From: Hydra vulgaris
Lineage: Eukaryota; Cnidaria; Hydrozoa; Anthoathecata; Hydridae
Reading direction: 5' to 3'
Assembly (NCBI RefSeq): GCF_038396675.1
Contig: NC_088933.1
Span: 13,065,001 to 13,129,000 of the forward strand
Length of the DNA stretch: 64,000 bases
The translations under genes and the position numbers were made by a program. Below, in pieces: positions 11,501-26,000 of the stretch (position 1 is the stretch's first letter; each line of letters begins with the position of its first letter). The notes under the pieces were generated by a model. It was not told the DNA's origin. It worked only from the letters and a program-made list of their open reading frames with translations, and ran no database searches.

Positions 11501-14500
11501 CAAAAATATTTAAGATTGAAAAAAGGGGAGAAAACAAATAATTATCTCCCTGATGCTTTTGATTTTTCCAAACTTATTCTTATAACTCTGATAAGATCAA
11601 ATCATTTGTGCTGTTGCCTTTATTGTGAAATAGTTTATTAAATATAATCTGAACAAACCAAGGATCAGCTAAGACTGGTCAATCACATTAGAAAAACCTT
11701 TTGCAAAAGCAAAAGATTTTTTCAGCCTTGTGGCTTAGTTAAAGTATGTCAGTGCTGTTCAGCTAATCAGTCACATCCAAATCCCTGCACTGTTAAAATT
11801 ACAACAACCATAAACCCTTTTTTGCAATGACGTTGTTAAATTGGTTGAGTAAATGTGACTTAAAAGTAAGGTTTGTGAATTTGACTTAAAAGTAAGGTTT
11901 TCACACTAACAGTGAAGATAAATTTTTTTTTTCAAATAGGCTTATTTGTATCGACATAATTTTGTCCCTGGTGTGTAATCTATAAGCACGATTTTGGAAA
12001 AAAAACAAAGTTAGGGAAAAAAAAATTAATATAATTAGATCTAATGTCATTACCAGTTCTCATTGTTCCATGCTCTCAGTTTATTTATTTATACTTCCCT
12101 CCACAAGATCTTCTTGATAAAATAAAAGATCTTTATATTTTGCACTTGATTTTGAAGATATTTTATCAACAGAGTACATTTTATCATTTAATAACTATCC
12201 TTAATCAAAACAACTCTTTGATAGCTTTGAACTCAAGAGAAATGAAAATGTGCCAAAAACTATTGATTGATGCAATGTTAAATAAGGTCAAAAATAGAAA
12301 CTTTCCACTCATGCTGATGGATATTTTATTAATTTTTTTTTGTATTCTAAATAATAAAATAATGCTTTGCATTTAAATGATATTTATTCTCTCAACATAT
12401 AATGAAAATTACTTTAAAAAATATGTTTGCTAATGGTTGAGCTTTCTTAATAGTTTTTTAAAGTTGGAAACACAGTGAAATCATGTGGGACTTATTTTTT
12501 CAACTGAAGTTAAAGAGTTAAGGTCATTGTGCATTAATAAAAAAAAAAATTTTTTTGGGATGCTTTTATGAAATTTTTCTTTAAGAATATTAATAGTTTT
12601 TGTCCATAACACTAAATTGGTGTGAAATTCTCTACATTTTTTGAAAAAAAATGTAGAGAATTACACACCAATTTACCTTTTCTATTTATGTGAACTGGGA
12701 AAGCGATTGTAATTATGAAAACCATTGTGCATTATGAAAACATTATTTAACCCTTAATTTAATCAAATTACTATCCCAGTCCCCATATATTATTATAATA
12801 TGCTTAAGAGAATGTAAAAATGTTTTATATTTTTAAATTGGAAGAGAATTCAATATAATTTTTGCCCTTTCTAAAAAAATTGCTTGAAAATACCAAAACT
12901 GGATTTGAATGCAAAAAGCTTTATGCTATATTTATTCAGTTATTTCAACTTAAGAATTGTACAATTTTATATTATTCAAATCATCTCTGAAAGTAAAGAA
13001 TAAATAACCAAATCAATATTCATAGTTTTTATTTGCAAAAAACAAAGGTAGTCTATGCAATCTCATGTAAATATAGCACAAATACTAAAAATGAAACTGA
13101 AATTTTTGTGAAAGCCATGTCTATAATAATTCTTTCCACTTTGGAATGTTAATTAAACTATAAAACACTTTGGAATGTTAATTCCAAAGTAAAACTACAT
13201 ATTACAGTTTTACAAAAATATGACTTTGACACCAAACAAGATTTTATTAAGATTTTTAAAACAACTATAATATATTCCAAAATATTCCTGATTAAACAAA
13301 ATGCCTTATTCAAAATTTGCTTTGTATGAGTTATATGTGAATAAGAAAATGTCTGGAAAATATTGTTTTTTTTTGTTGTGAAAACATAGAAAAATGACAC
13401 TAAACATTAAAACACGTAAATTTAAATGAGTGATAGAACATAACCAAGAATCTTTTTAAATGTTCAAGATATCTAACATGCAGACATGATGTCAAATACA
13501 AATGTTTTAAAATAATTAATGTAATAGAAGCTCGGAAAAATAAAATATCCTAAAATGTTAGCTTTTCCAAATTCTAAAGTTAGAAAAATAAGAATTTTTA
13601 AAAGTATGTTTTAAATATAATCAAAAAGTATAGTTCAAATTTTATAAAAAAAAAAAAAAATTAAAAAGGTTAAAGAGCTTAAAAGTCATGACTTTAATAA
13701 CTGTAGTCAACATTAATAATAATTTTAAAATCAAATTGCGGTTATGGTTCTCTTCATAAGCGAGAAGTTCCGAGTTTCATCCCCACCACCCCTCTGGTAG
13801 TACCATGATTGTTTCTCTACAAATCGGCCTTGTTTGCCAAGGTTTGTGTTTCTGAGTTAAAGAGTTGAGAGAGGCTTGTAAACACAATAAAGTAGCTGAC
13901 TGTAGTGGCCCTCTCTGCCTTAGGAAGGTGATTAACAATATTGTTAAACATTAAAAAAAATTATTATAATTTTAAAGGGATTTGAAAGTATAGTATCATA
14001 CCTAGAATAGTTCGGCAAAAACAGTGTATGGGAACAAGTTGCTGATTCAGGAAGAGAATTTAAAGCAGCATTCCTAAAAAAAAAAATTATTAGGAAAAAC
14101 TCAAATAATTATGTATAATGAGATCACCATAACTGTTTAATGCTTATATTTATCCTATAAATGACAGTAAAGACACCACCCATTAAACCTCTTTATCATC
14201 CCTCTATAAAAATCTCGCTAAACCTTATTACTGCCTACCCTTTAATAAAATATTTTTATGGGTAAAGAAAACATAAAGTTTAAAATCAAAAACTTTTTTA
14301 ACAAAATGAGAAAGAAATGTAAGATACAAAAAAATAAGCTGTACACCATAAAATGCAAAAAATAAACTTAATTTTATAACGTCCTTTTTTTTTTCAAAAA
14401 AAGGCTCTCAGTTTCTCATTCCCTCCCCTGAACTAATATCTTCTTTACAGAGTTAAAGTATTATCAAAAATAGATACGAGTGTAATGTGTGAGAAAAAAA

Positions 14501-17027
14501 CTAAAGCCTCAATTAAATACATTTCTTGAAAAAAAATTAAAATATTAAAAAAAAAATGAAATTTTAGAAATATGTTTGGTCTAAAGGTTATTTCAGGTTT
14601 TATTTTTATTTTGATTAATTTGAACTGTATCCAAACAATAAAAGATACATCAATATTTAATTGTGATAAAATCATTCATTAAAATAAAATGACTTCACTG
14701 GAAAACAATTTGTAAGCCACTTATATTTGCCACAACTTCAAATATACAAGTATACTTATAAACAAAACCATGTTTTTTTATATTCACAAATGTAATAGTT
14801 GAATAAGATGTTTTAAAATTGTGTAAAACAGATAATATCAGTAATATATTATACAACTTCACACAATGCTTCATTACTCATTATTATTAATATTATTGTT
14901 TTTGTTATTACTTTAAGAAACCTCATACCACAGGTGTTAATGTCTTTTTTAAAAACATCTATAATTTATTCATTATTAAAATTACAATTTACATTACAAA
15001 TAACTATGATTAATTATTAAAGTGACATTATTAAATGCATTTCTGTATCTAGAGTACTTCTGTTGTCTATTTGCATTATTATTTATATAAGATGTTTTTA
15101 CATCTTGAAGACGCTTTCCTAATAAAGCAAAGTAAGCTACTAGTTAAAATAATTTAAAAGATAAAAAAATTGTAAAAAGCTTATTACTTATTATATCTAT
15201 TTATTATATAAATCTAAGATTTAGATTATAAATTTCTTAATTGTAGATTTTTAGCAGATTCTTTTTGTATTAATTGAGCTGTCTTAAAATATAAACTATT
15301 CACAATTTATCTTTCGCAATTAAATTTTAAAACCTTTTGCAGACTTTTAATTGATTTTTTGTTAATTATTTACAATCTGATATTTTAATTTATTAACTTA
15401 ATTGATTAATGTATAAAAAATATAATAATAATATATCTTCTCAAACTTCAAGTGGAAGATGTTGCTGGATGGTGATAAACTTAGACTAAATAATATAACT
15501 AGGTAGTAGCAAATGTTAACTGAATGATGTAAATAAATGGTGACAAACTATGACTTAATGATGTAGCTGGATGATGACAAATGTCAACTGAATGATATAA
15601 ATGGGTTAAATCTCTGCAAAAATTTGTGTAACTGTTCAAAAATTAAATTAAAAATGATTGAATCCTATTGTTTGATTTTATTTTATGATTAAACATTTAT
15701 TTTTAAAATTTTCTATTTTTATTAACATTTATGTTTTTGATTATAATAAGTTTCAAAAACTTACATTTTGCTTCCTGAAATAATAAGAGGTGTTGGTAAG
15801 CGTCGCCTGCCAGTGACAAACCTCAGGAAGCGACTACGATCCTCTACATTATCATTCAAAAATAAGAAAAACTGAAACCTTGAGAAAGCTTTTATAAAAT
15901 TAAACTGAAATAATGTCTGCTTACCATTAGTGAAATTTTCAATAGCTTGCCAAAATATTTTAATAGATGGATCATTTGACTCGTCTTCAAAATCTTGGTA
16001 GTGGACTAAATTTAAAATATAAAACATTATAAAGAAAATAAATGTAAAACATAATAAAGCATGCAAAAAGCAATGAAATACTTATGTTGTATTTCATTGC
16101 ACTTTGATATGCTATTAAAAAATATAATACTCTTTAAATTTTTATACCTTCTAATGTTTTCTTAACATTTTGATACTCTATTATATATTCGAAACATTTT
16201 GATATGCTATAATATAACTTACATTTTTTGTTCACAAATATTGATAATACAACCATATTGTGTTGTGAACATATTATAGTTGTAAACAAAAGAAGTGTGA
16301 CAAACTTATCATACTACAATTGTGAAGAATTTTGACAAAGGCTCTGATGCCTTCCGTTTTGTGAGTAATAAAGTTTTGGTTTAATTAAATCAGTTTTTTC
16401 ATAGATCCACAAAATAGGAAAATAATTGTTAAAAAGTGTTTCAACAAACATTATTATTAAGAATTTCAACAAATTATACTGAATGATGCTAAGAGACTCA
16501 ATGGTGAGTTTCATGTAGGTGGTTACCAATATCGTTTGAAGCTATAAATCTGCTAACAATGCTGACATTATCCCAAAATATGTTAGTGTGTAAAGACAGC
16601 TGTATTGCAACAAGTCCCTCAAAATCCAACTCCTCAACTCTAATTTTAAACTCCTCTGAGATAATCTAGGTCACACTAATCTAAAGACTGTCAGAGCTCG
16701 TGTTTAAAATTTATACGGTTAAGAAAAAGGTGAATAAAAAAATTATATGAACGAGTGTTGACAGTAGTGTACCTGATCTTTGGGGAGTACAAAAAATCTT
16801 GTTGAGTAGTAAAACCTTGACAGTATTGTCCCTGAACCTTGGGGAGAAATATGTTTATATATGCACTTTCCTCCCCATAGCTAAGTGACAAATATATATG
16901 AAATATGATAATGCTGAAACATGGTAACGCTGTCTCTGTTGCAACAAAAAATTTACTCATAGATTGAAAATGCGATAAAAACACCATAAGCATGGTCTTT
17001 AACACAATGTCTCTCAGCCTTTAGGAG

Positions 17028-17067
<40 letters not shown>

Positions 17068-20000
17068 ATATAGTGTAATGTAATACAAACTCTGCCTATT
17101 TGTAAGTTGCATTTTTGTGTGGTGAAAATCAAGTTGTGAAAACGTAAATAACTATAGATCAAAATACAAGTTGATTCAAAACTCCAAATAAATTTTTCAA
17201 AATGCAGTTTATAAAACTGAGCTGTGTAATTGTGAAAGTTTATTGTAAAGTTTAATTGTAAACATTAGGCTGCCCCAATTTCCTGCAAAATTGCTGTTCA
17301 AAATTTTGCAACGGAGTTGCATCATATAAACACTGGAAATTTATGTGCTTTTAAAATTTTCAAAAAATTGATTTTGCAAAATTAAGTTAAATATTATGTA
17401 AATACATAAATTATTGAATTTACATCTTTTTAGCCAAAAACATAACTTCAAGGTTAAAAAGTGCAATAATTCCTTTAATAATCATTTCTCCAATGTTCAT
17501 TAATTACTATAAAATTGTAGACTCATTTATGAACTAATCATCAATTATTATCTAGTGCTAGGAACCTTAACTTCTCTTGAAAATGTGATGAAAGTTTGCG
17601 CTGATGGGAAACTTTTTCTCATAAACTTTTAACTACTTTGAGAACATCTTGAAACTTTTCTTTTACCTTAGTGACACCTTAGGAAATCATTGCATAGCTT
17701 AAATCCTCTTTCAAAAGCTTCGTTAAAGAAATCCCAAAATCCCAACACATGTTGTGTTCATATTAAAGATAATGTTGAAAAAAAAGGTTTGAACCAACTT
17801 TTTTTGATTAAAAATAAATAATGAATGCATACCGAGAAAAACCAATCTTCTTGTTTTAGTCGAAGCTCATCTTCTCCATTTTACTAAAAAAATAGGAGGC
17901 TTTAAATTAAACGTCACAATCTACAGACTTCAGTAATTCCTTTCAAGCGCATTTAATTTATAAAAGTTTTAGTACTTGACGCCATGGTAGACTTTTGACA
18001 AATGAAAAATGTAATTAAACAAAGTTGCGCTTTTCTACTTTTATTTAAAAAGTACGTTGTAGTATTTTTTTAATATACAGCAAAACAAATTTACGAAATA
18101 CATGTTTTTCAAAATAAATTTAATTAGATATATTCTCACATGGCTAAATAAGATAAGTTTTGTGAAACACCTGATGAAAAATTTACTGAACAATAGACAA
18201 TGCGACGTCTGACTTTTTCGCGCAAAATTCAAGTAGTTCAGAATGTCAGACAAGAAAACTTTGTTTTTTCTCTAATATATTTTCCATGCTATGAGAACAA
18301 ATATGTTCCCAGGGCTTTTTTTGATCTTAGAATAAAATACCACAATATTGCATAATTTTAGGGGCTTTTTATTATTTAGTTGTTCTAAATAATAAGTAAA
18401 TTGAGTTCAAGTTAATATTTCAATATTTACAGTTGCAATATAATAAAAAAAAGATGTTTAATGTTAAACTTTTTATTTAGTTATTTATTTTTTACCTACT
18501 TTTGTTATAAAAAGACTTTAACATCCCCGTCATTAAAATCATCTGTTTTAAATATATTTCGACATGATTATTTAAGCAAAGTTTTTTCGTTTGACTTCCC
18601 AAACTTTATGCAAAGCAAATTCATACGAAATATTGTCTAACCAAATAAAAATGGTTTACTAATTCTAAACGGGTAATTAATATAGAGCAATTTTTTATCA
18701 GAATCTTGATTGAGATAACAAATACTTCATCATTTATTAACATTAAATATAGCACAATAACAATTTATAGCAACAAACAAGCACAAAATATTTGAGGTTT
18801 TAAATATCTTTTTAAATGTTAAAATCAGAAAATAAATAACTAAACAAATAATGAAAAATTTATGAATAAAAATAAATAAAAATTTTTCTAGAGTTTAGAA
18901 AGTCTACCGTGACGTCAAATACTAAAACTTTTATGAATTAAACGCGCTTGAAAGAAACTACCGAAGTCTGTAGATTGTGACGTATAATTTAAAGACTCCA
19001 ATTTTTTGAGTAAAATGGAGAAGGTGAGCTTTGACTAAAATGACAAAATTAGTTTTTCTCGGTATGCATTTATTATTTATTTTTAATCTAAAAAACTTGG
19101 TTCAAACTTTTTTTTCAACATTTAATATGAACACAATATCTCCTGGGAATTTAGGATCCTTTCAACTACTTGAAAATTTAAACAATTCATTTCAAGAAAG
19201 TCATTTATTTATATATTTAAAAAAACTCATAGAGATCATTCACAATATGGAAAAACCTCATTGATCCAGTGCTAATCAAATCACTCTGTGACTCCATCTG
19301 CTCTAAAATTGGCTTAAGATTAGGTTTTTTAAAGGATGCTCCAACACAATCCTTAGTACTTCCAGCACTTTCTAATTGTAGTCTTCATCAGATACCATTT
19401 GTGAGAAATGGGCCAACGGAACAAACTCTTCATTTAAATACCAACTATATCTGTTAAGAGCTTTTATTCCCTTGTCAGAAATTACAGAATCATAGTATGC
19501 AAACTGTTTCAGTTTCTCAACTAAAGCCAAATCATTGACTGGGGCAATGATTTGGCTTTAGTTGAGAGACTGAAACACTTACTGCAAACACACAGAAATG
19601 TCAAAACAATAGAACAATTTTCATTGTGTACAAAAGTTTTACCATTCATCTTGCTTTGTGCAAAGCTCCAGGAGGTTTCATGCTAAATGACTGAGGTTGA
19701 GAGCCTTTTGTTACTAATAACAGTTTGAGTTCAATAAGTTCTTGGTAATCGCTCTTGAGTGGAACCTAACACTAGAAGTACTCTATTCGCAGAATCATTC
19801 ATTATGCTAAGCTTTCTTGTTCCTTCTTAGTTGCTCTTAGCAAGCCACTTGAGCCAATCAAAAAAGAAATCTTTTTGTTCAACAATGTTAAAACAGCATT
19901 AGACTTACTCAGTAAAAAATTGAAATGTTTGGCCGGATGAAGCCTATATATATTTAATGAATCCCACAGTTGCTAAACATGGTTCTCTTACATGCCTGCA

Positions 20001-23000
20001 GCATACAAACCACAACAAGCGACGGTGTGACACATGCTACAGTGTGCTGTCCTGTGATGTAAAGAGTTAATGAATTCATTATTTAATAAACCTATACTTT
20101 AAAGCCTTACAATTAGTTCACTACTTAAAACCTACCCATTATTTGTAATCCTAGTGTTTGTGTAAAAATGATACTTTGATTTGAATTTTATAAATTATTA
20201 ATATATCACAAAATGTAATAAACAATTGTTTTATTAAAGCCCAACCAGTATTGGAAGATGTTGTTAAAGACCATGCTTATGATGGTTTTGTTGCATTTCC
20301 AATCTATGAGTAGATTTTTTGTTGCAACAGAGGCAACATCACCATGTTTCAGAACTGCTTTTGTAGTTAAACCTGAAAGGGTGGTACACCAAGATGTTTA
20401 GTTCAATTGAGCTGGGTTTAGTCCACCAAATAGATACCTCACAGGGTTCAGTCCACCAAACAGATTTCTCACTAAAACTGCTTAAACCCAACAGCTTCTT
20501 TGAAAATTAACGAATAGTCTCTTTTGGGAAAAGCTTTGTCAGGTTCTTTTTTGTCTTTTCTCAAAAACTTTTGCATTGACCTTGTCAATTTCTGAATAAG
20601 AATCTTTCCGGTCAGATATCATGCTTTGCATGAACGCAATTCTGTATCAATGGATATTCTTTCCATCGTAGTGTTATGTCATTTTTAAGTTTCCATATCT
20701 CGGAGAACTGATTTCTTATAAATGTTATGGTTGCATTTTTGACATACATTTCCTGATTCCTGGGTTATCCAAATGTCTTTGATTCTCATTATATTTTATA
20801 AACTTTATCAATTCATTGTGTGCTTTTTTTTTTATTTGTATATTTAATTTGATTATTTATTGCCAACATTGTTTCTTCCACTTATTGCAGGAATATTTTT
20901 CATCAAATAATGCTTCAGAACATTATCAATTGTAAAAGATAATGCATCATTAAAGACTAAATCCTTTAGGTTAGCAAGCAGGCAAAGAATCACTTGCTTC
21001 TGCATTGGCAGTTTGTGTCCTTTGATTTCCTTGTTGTCAATACCAGGAGTGGTCCCTAATATTATTTGTATATATCTATCAATATGTCTAGTTTTCATTT
21101 TGGTATATTTGCATTACATATTAATGCATTACATATTAACACATTAATCAATAGTAATCTGAAAAAAAGAAAAATTAGTTTAACAAGATTACAAAACAAA
21201 GATAAAGTAAACATTTGTAAAAATCACAAAAAGTTTTCACAGTATCATGTTGCTTGTGCTAACTCATATCAAAGAAAAAATTAAGAATAAAACCACATCA
21301 ATTGTTTTTAGGCCAAAACCCAGAACCAAAAATTGAACAACTGTCCAAAACCAAATTTTTGGGGAGAAGCTGGGCACCCTAGTAAACAAACATAATGTTT
21401 AGAGTTGCAATTAAATCTATTTTTGCAACACACTTTTTCTAGCTTAATAATAAACAAATTTTGGATAAAAATCAGTCTCTGTATTATCCACTTTACAAGT
21501 CAAAACAGAAAAAAAAAAAAAAACTTGACAGATGCAAGTCAAACCTGTCAAGAGTTATGTTAGTGTTGAAAAGTATAACACACATATATGCAAAATAAAA
21601 TTTATGCAACATAACTTTGCAATTGCTATTGTAATACTTCCTGTATTTTATTTTCATTTTTAATAGACTTTGTATCAATAATTATTGCAATTAAAAATTG
21701 TAATAGTTATAATTATAATTTAGTTGTATTTAGATTAAATTTTTCACAATTATAACTGTAATAAATTATAGTTGTATCGCTAATTACTGAAATTATAAAA
21801 ACTATTTTGTTTATGAATCTATTAATATACCTGATTTTTTCAAGGCTTCAACTGTTATAATAGGATCACCACAAATTCTTTTTTCAAGCTCTTGCCAAGT
21901 CATTAATGCTAATACAGCTTTTGGAACTACTTTTTCCAATCCATTTCTCATTGCAATCACCTATGGTTGATAATGAAGAAAAAAAAATAAAAAAAATCAT
22001 TCTTTAACAAAGTATTAGTATAGATTACTATAACTATAATATACATTTAGTCTGCCTTCCCTGATTATCCTGCCATCCCTGATCATCTTGCCATCAATGA
22101 TCATCCTACTATCCCAATCTTCTTTATTGTGCATCAGAAGTTTTTTTTCTTTCTGATACACAATATTAAGAAACTTTATTTAGAATAGAAACATTTTTTT
22201 ACCAACCAAATTTTTTCTTTTATGACTTGCCATAAGTTCCATTCTTTTACAACAATTGCTCCTTTTTTTAAAAAGATTTTTAGTTTAACTTTTTAGTTTA
22301 TTATGTAATCATTTACAGTCTTATTAAAGAATATCAGCTTTAATTCTATTAAAGCAATACATTACTAAGCCTTCTTTGGTGAATATTACTGTATGCTGCT
22401 AATGCTGCAACTTAAATTGTGTGCAAATAACCATGGTATCATGTAACCATGGTATCATGTGATACCATGCCAAAGTCCGTAGAATGATATAAAATTTAAC
22501 CTTTCAACCTTGGTAATAAGTTAAAAATCAAAAAACTATGTTTCTGTGTGAACAAGTTTATTTTATTTGTTAATAAAAAAAGGCAGACTTTAAATGTTGT
22601 CTGAACTTGATACCAATTTTTAAATCTCAATTCATTCTTGAATCATAATGAACATTAATATTTACAAAAATTATGGGATTATAATGTTTGATTAAAAGCA
22701 TTGTTGTATTTTTTATTCAAATAGATGATCATTTTGAGTATTTCAATTCTATTATCAATAAAAACTGTGAACTGCATATTTAAAACATTGTCACGTGTTA
22801 AGTATTACCATTTGAAAATTTTTAAACCTTGACTAAAATTTACATTTAGATTTAAAAACTATTTTTCAACCATGAAAAAACTGCATTAATTTTAATAAGA
22901 AACATTTGTAGAAAAGTGGTCACACAGCACCAAAGAAAACTGCTTGTATGCTTCCTTCAAACCTACATTTAACTTGAACTAAATTTGTGTATTATTTAAA

Positions 23001-26000
23001 ATTAAAAAACAAAATATCATACAAAACTAATATAAAGTTATGAACAAAATAATAGTAGTGTGATTAAAATTGAAAAATTAATATTAGTATCTTTAAACAG
23101 TTACTGAAAATTAAATTCTAATACTGGATTATTAATTAAATAGGCGTGAGATGATAAACTAATTAGCAGAAAATTTTAAATTTTTGCTTTTATTTATAAT
23201 AATTATATAAGTATAAAAAACAGGTTGGACATAATAATAGTAGTATTAATTTATTTAATGTTATATTGCAAATATTTTATTTTATTAACAAAAAAATGAT
23301 ATAAATTTAATTAAACAATAGTAAAAAATTAATATTTAATCGCATGTCCCCGGTTTTTTATCACAGCTTTGCATCTATTCAGCATTTAGTTAATCAAATT
23401 TTGACAACGTTCTAAAGGAATGTTGTTCCAAGCATTCTGGACAACTTGCCATAACTCCTGCTGATTTTTTGGTTTTTGACTATAAACTGCCTCTTTTACA
23501 TCCATCCAAAGGTTTTCAATCGGATTGAGATCCGGTGACTGTGCAGGCCAATCCATAACTGCAACCCTATTCCCAATGAACCAATTTTTTACCCTGCAAC
23601 TGGTATGCTTTGGATCGTTGTCCTGCATATAAACCCATCTTAGGGGCATATCTTCATCTGCATAGAGCAACATGGTATTTTGTAATATTTGAAGGTATAT
23701 GTTTTGGTCCATAATACCATCAATCTTATAGATTGGCCCTACGCAATAATAAGAAAAACAACCCCAAATATTTATTTTTGCTCCGCCATGTTTTACAGTT
23801 TTTATGATGTATTGCGGCTTGTATGCAGAGTTAGGTGGCCTCCTTACATACTTCCTGCGTCCAACGGACCCAAATAAAACAATTTTGCTTTCATCAGACC
23901 ATAAAATATTACGCCATTTTGAAACAGGCCAATCTGCATGGGTTTTTTCAAAATGTAATCTTGCTATCACATGCCTTTTTTTCATAAGGGGAACTTTTCT
24001 TGGGCTTCTGGTGACTAACTTACTTTGTACTAACCGCCTATGTACTGTTCTCGAAAAAACGCTTAAATTTAAATCTTCTTTAATATGGCGAGATGTTACA
24101 AAAGGATCTGCATCAGCAGCATGTTTTATCAATTTGTCTTCATGTTCAGTTGTTTTTTGTTTTCGGCCCCTTGTTTCGCCTACATTTTTCCATTTTAGAG
24201 CATTTCTAATCATCATAGGAGAACAACTTACTGTCTCTTGAATAAATTTGTATGTTTTCCCTTCTTGTTTTAATTTGGTAATTAGTTGTCTCTTTTCTGC
24301 ACTGCAATGCTTTGCACGACCCATAATTTCTATTTATAAAATAAATTTATACGATTATTTTATATATTTCATTAAATTAACACTAAAATTTATCTTACCT
24401 TTAATTAGTCTTACTAAAACCAAATAAACAAAAAGCTAATATAAATAAATTGATAGGAAACAACAGATATGTTATTTTAACCTACAAATCTAGATATGTT
24501 CGTATATAAAATTCGGGACTTCCCTAAAGTAATTTGAACAGTGTTACCAACATTTTTTACTCCCATTTCATTATTCAGTGTTTGTATTACTGTTATGCCT
24601 AAATTTATTAATTTATATTTAAATTTACATAAAATTATTATCACAAATCATTGTTTTACTAGCCACTACTATTATTTTGTCCACAACTGTATACTATTTA
24701 CACTTGCAAAAGAAAATAAGAAATACTTGTTCATTAAATTCAGAAAGACGCTTTTTTTTAACAAGATCCAAAAATTCAATTCTATTTTCATAAGAAACAT
24801 GAATGTTTTCTCCACCTTCTATAACTGGAACTACATCACCATTTGCCAACACCTGAAAAATTAAAAAACAATTTTTAAAATTACTCAGTATTTAATTTAA
24901 AAGTTAAAATAAAAAAAAATTAAAATGTGTGAGGGGAGATTGGGGGAAGGTGGATCTATACAACTAAAGGTAACAATGATAAAATTATATACAAAGCCAG
25001 ATATGTTGCAAAGGGCTACAACAAATTTAAGAGATTGATTAAAAAAAATTATAACCATGGAGTAGGTTAGTGTATTTTCAAAAGTTTTTATAAACTCTTC
25101 CTCAGTCATCTTCGCAACACTCTCGTGAAATCTAACCTTAAAAAAATCATTAAAAAACTTGAAAAGTTGATTTAACAGCAATTTGTAACAAAATCAAAAC
25201 AGATAAAATAAATACAGAACAAAATTTTTTATTGCAACAAGGAGGGATACGGAGTCCCAAAATGGACACCGGCTTTTAAAATCACAAAAAGATCACTTCT
25301 TCCTAGTTTTTGGTATCCAGGAGCTCTAAAAATATAAAAAAGTTTATGGACTACTAATAGGAAAAATAATAAGACTTTTAGGTAAGAGAAACAATTATTT
25401 TTTTAACCCGGAGTCCTTAGGTATTGTGGCGGCAAGGACTCTGCAACTCCGGGACTCTGGACTTAAAAACAATAAGTTCCAAGTCATTAAATCTCATGAA
25501 TTTTTTTTTTATAGCAGATCATAAGTCAATAAACATGTTTAGAGCTTCTAGACACTACAGACCTGAAAAAAAATGGAGACATAAAGCTGGAGTCCTTTTG
25601 GGACTCCGTATCCCTGGCGACAAGTATTGTTCATTTTCACAAAATGTTGGCAACATTTTAATATAGTTCTTTCTTAACTGTTGGCTGACTATAAATGTTT
25701 TGTTTTCTATTTTGTTAAAAAAACCACAAATGATTTTGTGTTGCAGATGATTGTGCAAAAAGAAGCCTCAAATTAATCAAGCAATTTGTTAGTTTATCTC
25801 AAAATTAAGAATAACAAAAAATGATAGTTGAATAGCATATTATATAGTTGTTTTATTTTTGCAAACATATTTTTTGAAAGTCACAAAATAGTTGTTAAAT
25901 AAGTGTTATTTGCATAAAAACTAAACTTCCCTAAATTTTTAGTGGTGAAGCAGCACTATTGCAATTTCCAAAAAAGTTTAAAAGTATATAAAATTATATA

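Larger units (their letters stand above)
16006..21830. other. HECTD3 intron 17, filled by repeats
   Basis: 5.8-kb intron between exons 17 and 18. It holds an inverted pair of repeat-family remnants (16905-18010 against 18885-21098), a (TA)n tract at 17032-17061 and a 32-bp-arm hairpin at 19506-19576. Confidence 0.7.

Noticed and set aside
12044-12376. 110-codon plus-strand open frame
   Set aside because: No recognised domain and AT-driven composition; kept only as possible repeat debris.
23689-24241. Two plus-strand open frames over the Tc1 element
   Set aside because: Shadows of the minus-strand transposase; no domain.
25424-25666. 80-codon plus-strand frame
   Set aside because: It spans the end of a MITE candidate and has no domain.
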